From: Symbiodinium microadriaticum | Lineage: Eukaryota; Sar; Dinophyceae; Suessiales; Symbiodiniaceae | NCBI GenBank assembly: GCA_001939145.1 | Contig: LSRX01001518.1 | Location: 12,875-76,874 of the forward strand | DNA: 64,000 bases | Direction: 5' to 3' | Shown: positions 43,861-57,439 of the stretch, piece after piece | Position numbering within the stretch: the stretch's first letter is position 1 | Layout: each line of letters opens with the position of its first letter | The notes under the pieces: generated by a model | Databases searched by the model: none | What the model was told of the DNA's origin: nothing | The model's input: only the letters and a program-made list of their open reading frames with translations | Program-made: the position numbers and the translations under genes

Positions 43861-44903
43861 CCGCTACAGTGTACTTGTGTACCTTCGCAGTTGTTGTTGC
43901 TGGTGTTGCTGATGCTTCAAAGCGAAAATGGAAAAGCAAGCGCTGCTGAACCTGTTTTTTTTGCGCCTGCCAGCGATGCTGTTGGCGCATCCATCGAGCA
44001 ACTTTGGCACGCGTGTCGTGAGCGGCCGCTCCACGGCGCATGGTCCGACAACTTGCGCGGTTTGCGTGTTGGCCGTTGCGGCCTGGACCTGCCGCGAAAC
44101 GAGAGATTCCATTCTGCAAGGGGCCACATCACAAAGGTGAAGTACGGGCTGTCTCTCCCTTCCCCCACTGCATGCCATGCTTGCTGCCATGACGCGAGCC
44201 TCGGAGCGTCTCTGGCATCATGATCTGAAGGGGACGTCCGAGACGAGCAGCGCATACCTCCCGCGGTCAAGGCAGAACCGAATTCGCAGCCAAGGGCAAC
44301 CATGGCTGAGTCCCGAACTTCGCCTAAGAAAGTAAGGCAATGCCGAAACATGTCTCGTCGGCGCCTATGTCGTGATCGTCATCAGCATCCTGGCAGTGCA
44401 CAATGCACACCATCGAGAGCCCTGAAAAGTAAAAACTCGCCACTCTGAACAAACTAGAAAAGCCATGTGGATGCGGCCTTCTTCGTCGTCATCCTCCTCC
44501 TCGTCATCCTTCTTGCATGGGCAAAGCGACCAAGGTCGCCCAAGCTGTTGCTGCCTCCCCACACATCTCCGACATTGGTCACCCGAGCACAGCGGCAGTA
44601 AGAAGCAGACTGCGTCAACGCAGGGCTCAACGCAGCCCAGGATGGTCTCCTGATCTCTCCACATTGGGCCCAAGTGTCCCTGCCCATGGTCTGAGGCTCG
44701 TGCGATCGCTGTGGTGAGGTTGTCTGCCAGCCCAGCCAAGCGCAATGGAACCCGACCTGACGGCGCAGTGTCACAATCCCAAACACAAATGAGTATTTCC
44801 TGAGGCGCCTGGGATAGCATTGGAGCCCAATCTCCTGCTTTTCGGTCTCAAAAACAGTCCAGCGAGCATCCACAATCTGCCGTTCAGCGCAGCACCAGGC
44901 CTG

Positions 44904-46397
44904 CTAAAGTCGTCTGAGAAGTGACAGCAGTTCAACGATATCCGATAGGACATCGTATCGACCTGTGTCGTACTCCTGACAGCGACGCATGCAAAATGAG
45001 CCACGCCATGCGGCCAAGCACGGCATCTGCCCAATGATTAACGCCACGTCTTCGTCAGCCACCAAACTGCCTTCTATTTTAGGCAGTCCTTCAACAAAGA
45101 ACTGTTTCGCAGTATCTACGCATCCAAGCAGCTGCAGTGTGATCTGTGAACCCGAGTTGTACCTTACGCAATCGAAACGACACAAGCGAAATACGCAGCT
45201 CTGGGGGGAGAACTGTTTCGCGGAAGCGATGAGCAGGGTTGCGGCGCGGTTCCACGCAGTGAACCCCTGGAGTTGTCACAGCAGGGCTGCATGTAGCACT
45301 CGGCTTTTGCAGCTTTCAGCTTCAACGTCTGCCTGGATTCGGTCTCGCCAAAGCTCAACTCTAGCCCATGCACCTAGCGGCAAGGCGACATGATCAACGG
45401 AACTTAATCCACAAAACCAGCTGTCACCTGTCCAGGCTACGGCCCTGGCCTCTACACCAGCATGAAAAGCGCCGGCGAAAGGCATGCAAACCTCCATGCT
45501 GAAGTCGGAAAAAAAAGGCACGTGCTTGAAACTTCTCATCATTTGCCTTGTCCAGAGTCTTGAAACAGCAGTCCTGCCAAGTGCCATCAATCGAGAAAAC
45601 GTCAGTGGACAACGAGGCAATCAGTCGCAAGCCTGCACTGTGAGAAGGTTGGTGTTTGCATGTCTCTCAACCAAGGCAACATGGGAGTCCGAAGCAAAAC
45701 AAGCCTCAACATGTTTTGGAACCATATAAACCAACTGGGAAGCACCAGAAACGCGTCGACCTGACATCATCATTCAAAGTCTCACAAGCCTCACCATCAC
45801 CCACGTCGTACACGTTACCCCCGGAACTTGCCTCAGCCACGCCTCCAAAAGTTCGTGGTTTCACACCGTGCCGCCAGATTGTGTGCATGGCGCAAACGCG
45901 TACAAGTCCGGCTGAAATCGTTTGCGCAGTGGCAGCAATGCATAGTCTGTCACATAGTTCCTGAAAGGTTTGAAGACCGATGCGTCCAACAATGAATCCC
46001 ACTGTCCGCCTCGAGAAGGTCCGACACGATGTCCATTGTGTCAGCCTCGGCATGCACAATCTGACGATCTAGAATGAGCAACTTAAGCTGCACACTTGTG
46101 TTCATTCTTGGTTCTTCTTGATTTCTTTTTGCGCCTGCGACAGGGCTCAACTCGGTGAAAGGTGCAGCGGCAGGTGCAGCCACTGGAGGAAATGAGCACA
46201 TCGCAACCGGCCAGTTGCGCAAGCAAGTATCTTGGCTTCTGGCTGTCCCCCGGAAGCGGTGATCCGCAGTACCCCCAGGCAGCGTGCAAGAGACACCTGG
46301 CGAGCTCCTGGCAAGCTTCTGCAGTGGGGCAAATTGGGATGATTGCTTGCTGTTCGCTGCGCATTCCATCCTGGTGTCGCTTGCACCGTATTCCCAT
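44904..46397 (-). CDS. Unidentified multi-exon gene, C-terminal half
   Basis: Several minus-strand segments read like protein in successive frames. These are 46397-46083 (EACQELARCLLHAAWGYCG), 46059-45709 (GFIVGRIGLQTFQELCDRLC), about 45625-45540 (LIASLSTDVFSIDGTWQDCC, after CAGTGCAG), 45500-45279 (FAGAFHAGVEARAVAWTGDS, VALPLGAWARVELWRDRIQA), and 45275-44904 (NSGSQITLQLLGCVDTAKQF, DEDVALIIGQMPCLAAWRGS), which ends at TAG 44906-44904. An in-frame TGA at 45278-45276 separates the last two and probably falls in an intron. I do not recognise the protein. Frame switches fit introns with GC donors, including one of only about 34 nt near 45.5 kb. Confidence 0.45.
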
Positions 46398-47819
46398 TCC
46401 AGGCCATTGACCTCGTTGGCACAGGGCAGAAAACCCTAAATTCCTAAACCCTAAACCCCTAAACCCTAAATCCCTAAACCCCTAAATCCTAAACCCCTAA
46501 GCCCTAAATCCCGAAACCCTAAACCCCTAAGCCCTAAATCCCGAAACCCCAAACCCCTAAATCCCTAAAGCCTTAAGTTCAGGCCATATATGGGTCGGGC
46601 CCACCCATAGGCACGGAAATCAAAAGGTTAAACTTGCAGGTCCCTACTCTCTTTATAAGAGTCCAAAACATATCAAAGGCTGGGTATTGGGGAACTAAGT
46701 TTAGAGATTAGTGATTAGAATGACGAAAGTCTAAAACCCCTAAACCCAGTGGGTTCACTTCAAAGCCCGGTGGTGCCAATCTGGTCTTGACTTCGGCGTT
46801 TATATATTGCAGTCGACCTCACCGAGGTCCGGGTTAGGAGTTGGAAGGCCACTGTAAGGGATGACCCAGAGAAAGCAATACCCCTTAATCAAGGAGTTTA
46901 CCGTGCATCTTAGTATGAAGACCTTTATTATTTAAGCTATACTATATTCTACTTCAAAATGCACCGAACGACCAACACTGTTGTCGAATAAAGGTGGCGA
47001 TCATCTTGACATGGAGCATGTCCTTAATCTGTACCCGCTAAAGACTTGGAGCCGCAGCCTTATAAGACAGGACTCGCCTGTGATCGCCCCCTGTTGAACA
47101 ACGACATAGAACAGGGTTGAAGGTCCAGGGAATTGGGGCTTGCGGGTTAGGCCTTAACTACTGGCGTATAGGGTTCGCGACTAACGCTGAATTTTATAAC
47201 AAAAGCCCAGGACCTTTAAGGTCCACAGCTTTGGCCTCAAGATCGACCCCAGCCACGGTTCGAAAATCAAGAATTCCAGGCAGCGTATTGACACTGTAGC
47301 TTGCAGAGGTTGAGCAAGACTAAGCTTGGTAAGTTTGGGGAGGCTCCTGTATGACTGGCTCCCTTAAGGGCTCAAGGGGCTCAGTAAGTAGTGTTCTGAA
47401 TTGGGGTTGGAAGTGCCCTAAGTAAGGTTACAATAACCTTACTCAAAACCTTCCTTAATAAGTCCCCTGAGCCTTTAAGCACATGTTGCGAGCTTGGCTT
47501 CAAGCAAAAGACTCCTTAGGGACTCAGGTTCGGGTATAATCGATTGTGAATTTTGAGTCTATAAGCAATAGACAAGAAGGAGCTTACTGCTTCTTCAGAA
47601 GAGTTCACTACTTAAACCGTTCGGGACTTCCTACGATACACCTAGAATCAACTAGAACCTCAAAAGCCGCTCATGTAGGGGCCTTCATAATTAGAATAAG
47701 GTTTTGGGAGATACCATACTATAATTATAATAAGGAGCCCCTAAGCCTAATGTTCAGGCCCCTACAGTAGACCACACTTTTCGATACCAGTTGCTTACCA
47801 ACAGTACAGCGTTTTCACA

Positions 47820-48052
47820 TGCGTCGTTCGAGCCATCGCGATGGTTGAGGAAGGAAGCCGCACTACAAAGGCTTCAACGGGAGCGAGCTCAGCGGTTGAT
47901 GAAGCGCAGCTCAAGTTAGACAGCCGAAAAGCGAACAAACCATCAGCGGTAGGCCGTAAAGCACTGGTAAGACTACTACGGCCCAGAATAACCCCTATAA
48001 GCTCTAAAGTCGTAAAATAGGGTAAGCCCTCCCTAAAGTCCCTGAAGTTCAA
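47820..48052 (-). CDS. Possible exon, unidentified
   Basis: The minus strand reads FAFRLSNLSCASSTAELAPV and EAFVVRLPSSTIAMARTTHV in one frame, with GC content above the surroundings. No family is recognised, and splice borders were not fixed. Confidence 0.3.
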
Positions 48053-49214
48053 AAGCGGCCTAGGAAGGCTGAGCTCCCTCCCGAGAAAAGCTTCCGCGTT
48101 GGCTGGGACCTTCTATTCTCTCTGGAGGCTCAGGGCTCTGGGTTCAGGGTCTCAGGGTTTAGGGCCTTTAGGGTTTAGAGTTGGGGGTTTGGGGTTTAGG
48201 GTTCAGGATTTTGGGTTTCAGGGTTCAGGGCCATTGGGTTTGGGGTTTAGGGTTTTTGGGGTCTCTAAATGAAGGTCTCTTTTGGTGTCTTTTGTATTGA
48301 TGAGGGTGGCGTACTATCATGGGGACTGAAAAAGCGACCCTGATCCCATTGCAAGTTTCAGGGTTCAGGGTGTTAGGTTGTAGGGTTCAGGGTGTCGGGT
48401 TCGAGGACTTTACGGTTTGGGCTTTCGTCTTAATTGTCAATGCGTTTTGGATGGTATCATGGTGTTATAGATTATAGGGCCGTATGAAGTGTTTGTAGGA
48501 TTTACGATGGGAGTCGAAACAACAAGTTGTTGGGATAATTTGTCTCTAGTATGTATAATTCGAAAATGTCTATAATGGGAGATATCGAAATTGTCCAAAT
48601 CTCCAAACCTAAACCCTAAACCCTTGACCTCCCCTAAACCTTAATCCCAAACCACTATAAACCTTGAATCCAAAACCGTTTCGGAATTTGTGGTCTCGTG
48701 TCTCAGGTTTCGGGGACTGGGTGGAGAGGACCCTAAACTTGTTGAGGGTGAGGGCATGCGGTTTAGGGTTTGGGGGTTGGTTTAGGGTTCATAGACGGTT
48801 TAGAGTTTAGAATTAGGGGTCATACGGTCTAAGTACCCTAAAAAGGATCCTAGTTGGGGTTATGATACTTAGAAGTGAATAGGCCCTAAACCCTAAGCCC
48901 TAAAAGCCCCAAACCCAACATCCTAAACCCTGAACCCTTATATAAGCCTATAAGCCCTAAACTCAAAACCCTAAACCCTGGTTACTAAGTCCCCCGACCC
49001 CCCCAACAAGTATGAAAGAGGACCCAACGGTTCAGGCGAGTAAGCAATTAATATAGGGACCTTAACAATTAAAATAAGGTTTTCGGGTATAGTATACTAT
49101 AAATTAGAATTAGGACCCCCTAAACGGAGGAGGGAGTAGGAAGGCCGTTTGGTGCCGCTCTTCGCTTGGCCCCATGGGGGCTCTCGCTCCTCTGAATCTA
49201 CTCGTGGTCCACCC

Positions 49215-49310
49215 GGNTAGGTAATTATGCGGGCCTCTATGTTATTCTTCAAGTCCCTGTAGTACCCTGAACCGCCAGATGCCTCCGAATCACAGCGCAT
49301 CCTGAGCCTT
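49215..49310 (-). CDS. Possible exon, unidentified
   Basis: The minus strand reads MRCDSEASGGSGYYRDLKNN in a GC-richer island among telomere-like repeats, next to a single N at 49217. Low confidence. Confidence 0.25.
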
Positions 49311-50154
49311 TGCTTAGGCTTCGGGCTTGCCGATTGCCTGAATTAGAGTAAGTCTTGGAAAAATGGTCTAGAATAGTCGTACACTTAGACTAAAAAGGAG
49401 CCCTAAGGGATAGCATGACTAATTGTTCCCGATTGTTCCCTAAATCCTAAACCCGACGCTTCGGTTTCCTGCGCACTCGGTTGCTCAACCTTGAACACCA
49501 AGTGGCTCTTAAAGGTAAGGCTTTAGGGTTTAGGGTTTGCTAAGCCGGTGTCAATGACAGTCTATGAAAGCCTACATGGTATCTGAACCTTACACTCTTT
49601 TAGGGTAGATATTTTGTCCTTAAGGAAGGATGTCACTGTCGACGGCAGTTAGACGGAGAAGAACGCCGCTTCGCGGAGATCTTCTACAACAGCCCACTTG
49701 CCTGAACACTCAGCCCTTAGAAGAATATGTGGTTTTAACGGGAGGGCGCATATCATCAGAATAGTGTTTCGGGGTATTTGATTATATAGCCTAATCTAGA
49801 GTACGCTATCTGAAGACGAGTTGCTCGGCGACGTTGGTAAGGACGGGCTTCAGAAGCTGTGTGCGGTATAGACGCTTTGCACGTCTGCTTTCTGGCAAGC
49901 TCTAATGGTCAGGCTTCCATGCGCCTTCGATGCTCGTTACTTTATCACTGCTGCCTTTAGCATTGTTTGGAAGGTCGGAGCGTTCAGAACTTCGAAGGAG
50001 CCAATGATTTCTGTCTACCTGTGCATTGTCGCATGTCGCATGCAGTCATGGTCAGTGCGACTGTAGAGAGGACCAGGAGTTGGCAGCTGCTGCTGCTCCT
50101 CACATAAACCGAAACCTCTACCTGCCTAAACCCTAAACCAGTGCCCAGTATACC

Positions 50155-50213
50155 TATATCATATATCTATACCTATGTATAGATAGGTCTCTTCATATAT
50201 ATATATATATATA

Positions 50214-50257
<44 letters not shown>

Positions 50258-50345
50258 ATCTATCTGTGTGTGCGTGTGTGTGTGTGTGTGTGTGTGCGCG
50301 TGCGTGTATGCGTGCGTGTGTGTGTGTGTGGGTGTATGAGTAGAT
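50155..50345. repeat. Compound microsatellite (TA)n, (ATCT)n, (GT)n
   Basis: ATATATAT is followed by about 14 ATCT units and then long GT/GC-alternating runs. No gene. Confidence 0.95.
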
Positions 50346-52509
50346 GTGTTCGTACGTTTCCCTAAACCCTAAGCCCTAAACCGATGTAAGGTTTAGGCAA
50401 AACATAAGCCCTCATTGATTAAGGGGCTTCTGGCGATGAAGACTCCGTAAATGAATGCTACTAACCCTAAGCCCCTCAAGCCTTCTAAACCCTAAACCCC
50501 TTCTAAAACCCTTCTAAACCCTTCTAAACCCTGAACCCTTCTAAGCCCTTCTAAGTCTAAACCCAGACCCGAAAACCTACTATCGGAGTCTCCGGCCCGC
50601 GAGAGTTTCATGAAAGCAAAGCCCAACTAAACGGGTCCCCCACATGTCAAACAAGGACCTCCCCACCAAAGGGCACTAAAGAGTTATATAATGGGGTCGG
50701 TCCCCAAAAGAAAAACCAGGGAACCATCAGGGATACTATGAGGGATGTATAAAGGTTCCTTTAGGGTCAGAGTTGATGAAGGTTTAGGGCGCCTAGAAAG
50801 AGAAGATACTGATTTTGGGACACAGCCACACCCTCCCAGGCCCTCCATGAGCTCATCATGGTTAGGACGCCTTTTTTAGGGTTAAGGGCCTAAAAGGTCC
50901 TAGCTAAGTCTCAGACAGTCCGAAACCAAACACACGTTAAAACTCGACAGCCCTGAATAGAACCCTGAAGGGAAGCCTATCCAGGTTCTAAAGACCCACT
51001 ACCCAAAGGATCCTAAGTACCTTTTTTATAGGACCCTTTGAAGAAACCCTAAACAGAAGGTCCAAACAGCCCTGACCATGAAACGAGTGCCTTACTTGGC
51101 GGTCGCGCTGAATTTCATGGCCGCGGCTCGCTGCCACAGCAAAGCTACAGACTGCTGGAGTCTGTCTGGGCATGAGGTTCATGGGTTTAGGGTGGAGCGG
51201 TTTAGGGGTCTAGGGTTTAGTGTTTAGGGTGTAGCCTCAAACCCGGTGACTTTCGACTGCGCACCGTTCAGGCTTTGCTTAAGCCGTTTTGGGGTCAGGG
51301 TTTAGGGTTTAGTGCTTAACGGCTCAAAGGTTTAAAAGCGTGAGGGTCTACGGGCTTAGCTAGGCCCCAAACCCTAAACCCTGAACCCTAAACCCTAAGC
51401 CCTAAACCCTGAACCTAGACCATTAGGCATCAGGCTTTAAGGCTTTGGCTTTGGCACTTAGGGGGGCGAGGAGCACAGACCAGTTGACCTCTCAAGCCCT
51501 AGAGCCCCTCGACATTCCGGAGACGCCGAAACGCCTCACTAAAGGAACATACCTCAGCATAGAAGGGGTTCCTTCAAGATGATGTGAGTAAATGTTCCTT
51601 TGCAGGATTTAAGACATACTTAAATCTTCGTGAATAAATAGGTTTTGGAGTCTGACTCTGGGAACATTCAAGTCCCACCCCTAAACCTTGAACCCTACAT
51701 CCAAAACCCCTAAACCCTAAACGCCTAAACCCTGAACCCTGAACCCCTAAACCATAAACCTTTTATGAAGGTCCAAGCAGGCTTCGCCAAACCCTGAAAT
51801 CCAAAGCTCGACACTCTACGCGAATGCCATAAATCATCCGAATGATCTCCGGTTTAGGGTTTAGGGTGATCTCCTTGCAATTCAAGCGGTATTCCTCAGG
51901 TAAAGCACGGGGCTTTCTGGCAACTTCAAACCCAAGAGCCTAAACCCCTGCTCCTCCCTATATGCACGAAAGCTCTGCACCCCAAGCTAGAACTTGAACC
52001 CTAAACCCTAAACTCTAAATCCTAAAACCCTAAACCCTAAATCCTAAACCCGTTTTAGGATACGTGGCGACCTTCTACACCGGAACCCAAATTCTATCTT
52101 AGGTTGTCCAAAATCAATGAAGGTTAACTTTTGAGCAATAAATAGGGGTTAAGTTTCCCCAAGCATGTTAAAGGCTACCTGCTCAACTACTCTGTAAGTG
52201 TTACTTCATGCCGGGAGGCTAGTCGCTGTCCGAAACCTACTACAGGTTGAGGCTTTTAGGATTGAGAGTTCAGGCTTTTGGCAGGGTTTTGGGGTCTTGG
52301 GCTTGAGGCTTTAAAGTTTAACTAGGGCTTCTGTGGGAACTACCATGCCCCAGGATTGATGGGAATACTGACGAAGTCTGGCCAGAAAGGGAAGAACCAC
52401 GCTTTGAAGTTTAGTGCAAAGTTTAGGGAGTTTAGAGGTTTGGGGGTTTAGGGTGTAGGGGGGTTACATTGTTTAGATTCTGATTTTCACGTGGCAGCTG
52501 ATGTACTCG

Positions 52510-52650
52510 GCTGTCATCTGACATAAGAGCGCTTGAACTCTGATTTGCCTTCGGACTGGATAGGCAGAAGGTTCCAGCCACTCTGATGCCAAGTGCAAAT
52601 TCCGGGTAAAAACGCAAAGCTACCCGTGCAGTGCTAGCTTGTTTTCGCTC
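52510..52650 (-). CDS. Possible exon, unidentified
   Basis: The minus strand reads ARVALRFYPEFALGIRVAGT followed by FCLSSPKANQSSSALMSDDS. It is an island of coding-like sequence among TTTAGGG words. The protein is not recognised. Confidence 0.25.
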
Positions 52651-54789
52651 CGGGAACACCTCGACCGGACCCTACATACTGAAGCCACGTTGAAGACCTC
52701 GGGAAGTGAGCCAATAGGTTATGAGTTTGGCTTTCAAACAACCCCACTTGGGGGACTTACAGCCAACTTGCTAAATTCCTCATACCTTGAAGGATACTCA
52801 AAACAAACTCCAACGAGACCCTGCTTAATGAACTCCTGTTTCTAGAGGCCTGAGTCTGAAAACTCTCGCAATAAATCTCTGACCCCGACCACCTAACCTC
52901 TAAACCTATTATAAGGGACAAGAGCTCATTGACCACAGGGGGTCTACATAAGTTGAACTACAGACGAGCCAACCGTCCTCCATTCCTTGGACGCGTCCCG
53001 CCAAACTTCCTACCAAACCCATGATATCATAGATCATAACGGGATGATGCTTGCTAAGTCCCATGAGCCTTTAAGTAGGCTTCGTTTGTTGGCGCTGGAC
53101 CAAGGTGGAGAGGCTGCTCTCATTCGGGTGCCCCTTAGGGGGGAGCACGTCTCAGAAACTCCATAAAACCTACTTCCCCAACGGTTTAGGGTTTAGGGTT
53201 CAGAACGGGGTTTAGGGTTCAGGGTTTAAGGCTCAGGGTTCAGGCTTCAAGGTTTAAGGGTCTTCTTAGACGGACCAGCAGAATAGGCTTTCTGCAGATC
53301 CCGCTGCAAAGGAGCAGAAACCGAACATAACTTCCTAAAAACACCCTGGGACTGGTGGACTGTTGAAATCGGGTTGAGGCCCGAAAACTTTTAGGTTTAG
53401 AGGCTGGTGGGAGAGAACCCGTAACTAGGATATCTGGCGTCTCTGAGGTCTCATGCAGAACTGGAAGCCAAAATCGGCTTTGGGACAGATGAGTGGAAGC
53501 CGACCTTGGTTTAGGGTTTTAGGGTGTTAGGATTAAGGGCTTTAGGGTTCAAGGTTCAGGGATCAAGGGATTTTTAAGGTCATGGTTGTGGATAGAGATC
53601 CTATTTCGGACAACACAATCAATTGGGATGGTTCTTCAATGTCTATAGCAGGGGTCCCTATATTCTGGTTTCCCGTTATGACGGGTCTCTACGTAACAGG
53701 TTTCCCCATTCGAAGAACAGTAATTTAGGCAAACTCCCATTTGGTCAATGCTGGAAACTGTTTCCGATGTACCCCAGCATCTTCTACGCAGTCCAGTTCT
53801 TCGCTTTTTTACCACTTTTAGGATTAGCCAATTGGCCTTTCTGTATTAGGGGTACTTAAGGTTTGAAATTTAGCAAGGTAGTCAAGAGCAGCCTAGTTTC
53901 CAAGGTCCCTTTGTAATTCCCGTTTTCCCTTTTTCTCTCAGGGGTTCCCGAAAAAATAGCGCAAAACGGACACCCTTAGTGCGGGGAGGACTTCCTTCCG
54001 GGCTTTCCTTCCGGGCTTCAAACCCCACTGTCAAGCTTAACCTGAATTCTCACCCCTGACCTCTAAGCCCTATAGCCCCTAAACCCTAAATCCAAAAACC
54101 CAAATTCCTAAAACCCTAAACCCTAAACCTTAAACTTAACCCTAAACCCCAAACCTGAACCTGAGACCCTGAAGCCTTTTTTCCCCAAGCCCTAGTCTAT
54201 ATGTAGCGTACAACACTTTACAACCTTGAAGCCCTAAACCCCAGTTTCTACACTAGAACCTCCAGTCTGGGGTTTAGCTTCAGTTTTTAGGCTGTAAATA
54301 GGTCTTCGGGCCTCCACCCTAAACTTTCCTAAACCTCGAATCCGAAGGCTTGCACCGGCAAAAACTCCTGAGGCCTCTACCGGGTTAGAAGCAGCATGCT
54401 GCTGATTCTGATGAGCCTGCGGGAGATTAACAGGCTTTCATGCCGGCTGGATGTTAGTCGAGTTTCAGCACTAGCTGGGGTTGGGGCCCCTTCATAATTC
54501 CTAGTCCTAGAGCAGCTGGATGGCGAAGTCGTAGCCCCCCAAGTGTCCCGCTCCCATCGGTGCTGGAATTCGAAGAACTGCTGCTGGAGCTGCTGGAGGG
54601 ACGTCCTCCCAGCGCAAGGGAACTCAGGGACTTGACCGTTTTAGGGTTGTGTAAAGTCACATTGAGGAAATGACGACGTAAAACAGCCAGGCTCCACCAT
54701 GAGGTTTTGGCAACTCCAAATTTTGGGGTTTGGGCTTGAGGGATGTGAGGGCGCGTGTCAAGATTGGGATTTGCTCCTGCGAGTTTCCA

Positions 54790-54935
54790 CCTGTGTGTGT
54801 GTGTGCGTGTTGCATTTCGACGGTTAAGTAAAGGTACAGTAAACTCCAAAAAGTTGGAACATCGTCATCCTCATAACCCAAAAGGTAAAGGCCAGCATGT
54901 ATCGTCCTGTAACCAGTAAGTTCATCTTGAATCCT
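54790..54935 (-). CDS. Possible exon, unidentified
   Basis: The minus strand reads RIQDELTGYRTIHAGLYLLG then YEDDDVPTFWSLLYLYLT before a (GT)n tract. Only local coding-like appearance supports it. Confidence 0.2.
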
Positions 54936-57439
54936 CAATCCTTGCTTCTGGAGTCAACCAAAGCGCAAAGTTCTGAACCGAAACTCGCAAGTTAAATCTG
55001 CAGCCTCTAACCTCCGACCCGCAATCAGGCCTCAAAGTTTGGGTTTTTCCGGCCCTGTGGCTTTCTCAATAGTATTATCATATTATAGAATTATGATTAT
55101 ACTACCAGTATAGTATTATAATATCATGACTTCTTATCGTACGATTAGAGTATTATAGGATTACGAAGCTTTGGGGGTTCAGGGGTTTCGGGTCTTGGGA
55201 GTGCGGATCGAAGGTTAAGGTCACGGCCTTCGGAAAGCGCTGAGAAACTTAAGGCTTTTGGGGTGCCTTCAAGCCCCAAGCCCTGAGCCCCAAAGTTTAT
55301 AAGCGCAAGATCTTTTGATGATTCCCCCAAAGGAGCCCCGACGCTCAACCCTACGTCCAGTCCCTCAACCCCCAAGTTCATCCCTCTGCTGACCTCTGCA
55401 ACTGGTCGAGCCACAGGGGTTGCTCCTGGGTTGGGCGCTGTGGTAACGTGAAGTGTAGAGTTGAGATTTGCAGTTTGGGGCTTTAGGGGTTAGGGTGTAA
55501 GGCTCTAAGGTGCAGGGTGCAGGGTTTAGGGTATAGGGTTTTTAGGGTGTAAACCCGAAACACCTAAATCCAGATGTTTCTTTGCCGGGTTCAGGCTGGG
55601 AAAGGGTTCGGGAATCAGGGTTCATGATTTAGGTTGTTCCGGTCTTCGAGGTATTACGTCTTAGGGTTGTGTGGCTTAGGGCCTTCAGTTTCAGGGCTGA
55701 AAGCTTTGGGTTTGAGGGTTTCAAGGCTTACGATTTAAGGTTTAGGGTTTAGGGCTGCGAGTTTAGGGCTTAAGGGTTTGCCAAGTTGTTTTGTCCGAAT
55801 AATAAAAGGGCTTAGAATTTAGAATGGGTTTAGAACTTAGAACCCTACTAACTAAGTTCTCTGAGCCTTCAAGTAGTGCAGGGCTCTTGCTTCCTTAGAC
55901 GGGGATTCCTCTAAATCATTCTGGCACGCGTCGATTTTGTAGCTGGTTTTAGGGTTTAGTTTACGGTTGCAATCATGGCCGGAACCTCGCCAAATTAGTT
56001 ACATGTGCGAGAAGTTGCATTGATGTTGCTACGGCTTCCCACATCAACACCCGGGTGCTGAAACAAAGCGATGCGGGGGTCCAAGTCCTTAAATAAGAAA
56101 AATTTGTTGCAAGTCATAAGAAGAGGCTCCGAAAGAAAGATTTCAAGCTTGAGAACTCGGCTACTGAGTATTTATTCTCTATAGAAAACCAAAGTCCTTC
56201 AGTACCTGGTCACTTAAGGTTCCTGCTGTGGCTCGGGTGTAAACTGTTGGTACAAATCTTTGATTTCAACTCGCGTATTTGTAAGGGATAGTTCATGTTA
56301 CGGGAATTCACCTTGGTCGGCTGCATGCACGGGGGAGCCATACCAACAAATCGGCTATAGCGGCGATGAGGCAGGCAATCTTGTCTTACGCTACAGGATC
56401 CCCATCCGCAGTTCAAGACCCTATATTTGTAGCTCAGATCAGTGCCATAAAGAGCTTAGACCCAAGGGTTTAGGGTTTAGGATTTAGGGTTTAACATTCG
56501 CAGCTGCTGCTAAGGAACTTAAGTTAAGTTACGCTACCATAATCATAATAAGGAGACCCTACGACCATTTACTAGAAGACCCAGAATATGGCAACCTAAT
56601 TTAAGTTCCTTAACAGGAGCCCAGTTAACGAGACTGCAATGGGAACCGCAACTCAAGAATAGAGTGGCAATGGAATAGGAATGAAACATCCTGGTAGGCA
56701 TATCCCTATTTTAGTCTTATTATATTCTTGGGGTTCCTTGTTTGGGGACTTTCATTAAAGTCCCTTAGTGGGTCTCAAACAGCCGCTGTAATGGAAAGCA
56801 CGCTCGAGCCCCTAAGGCCAGCACCCAAAATTCAAGGCGGCACGCCTCGAAGAAAACTGCGTATGATGAGGCTTCTTGTCTAGAGTCTAGATCTTGACAC
56901 AACGGGTCCAATAAGGTTAGGGTGTATTAGGGTTCAAGATTTAGCTTTAAGGTTTTGTGTTTATTTATGCCGACTGTGGTCTGCATTGCATCCCCGAGGC
57001 TCGAGCGAGGGGTACGCTGTGATCAGGTAGCGCTTGGCCATGTGCGGCCGGGCGAGGCCCTGGGTAGCCGGGAAGTGCCGTGATGCTGCTGATGTAATCA
57101 AAGCCGTGCATGACCCCATGTATGTATATTAAATATACATGTATAGAAGCCCTAGGGATTGTGGTAATATAACAGATACAAGGCCATGCAAGACTTTCGT
57201 CATCAACAGTTGCCAACGAGGATTACCAACTCCAGCTGGGTCTGCTGCAGAGGCAGCAGCATGGTGCGACAAGTTCTCCTGCGCGATGCACAGTTTAAGA
57301 GTTTAGGGTTAAGGCTTAGGGGTTAGCTGGAACTTGCCCACAAAATCAACTGGCCACTAGCAACATGTCGTTTCGGAAAGCCCCGGGTCCATTGTCAGCG
57401 GACGGTGAAAAACTGGCTCCTAAGATCAGTTTCAACAAA

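Noticed and set aside
45276..45278. TGA as a Trp codon in the nuclear code
   Set aside because: In-frame TGAs at 29564, 45276 and 41522 suggested reassignment, but TGG is used normally for conserved Trp in the NOX and DD3-3 exons, and two of the three sites may lie in introns or ends. The evidence is too weak.
46432..46580. True chromosome end
   Set aside because: The tract is short, degenerate and internal, and other tracts have the opposite orientation.
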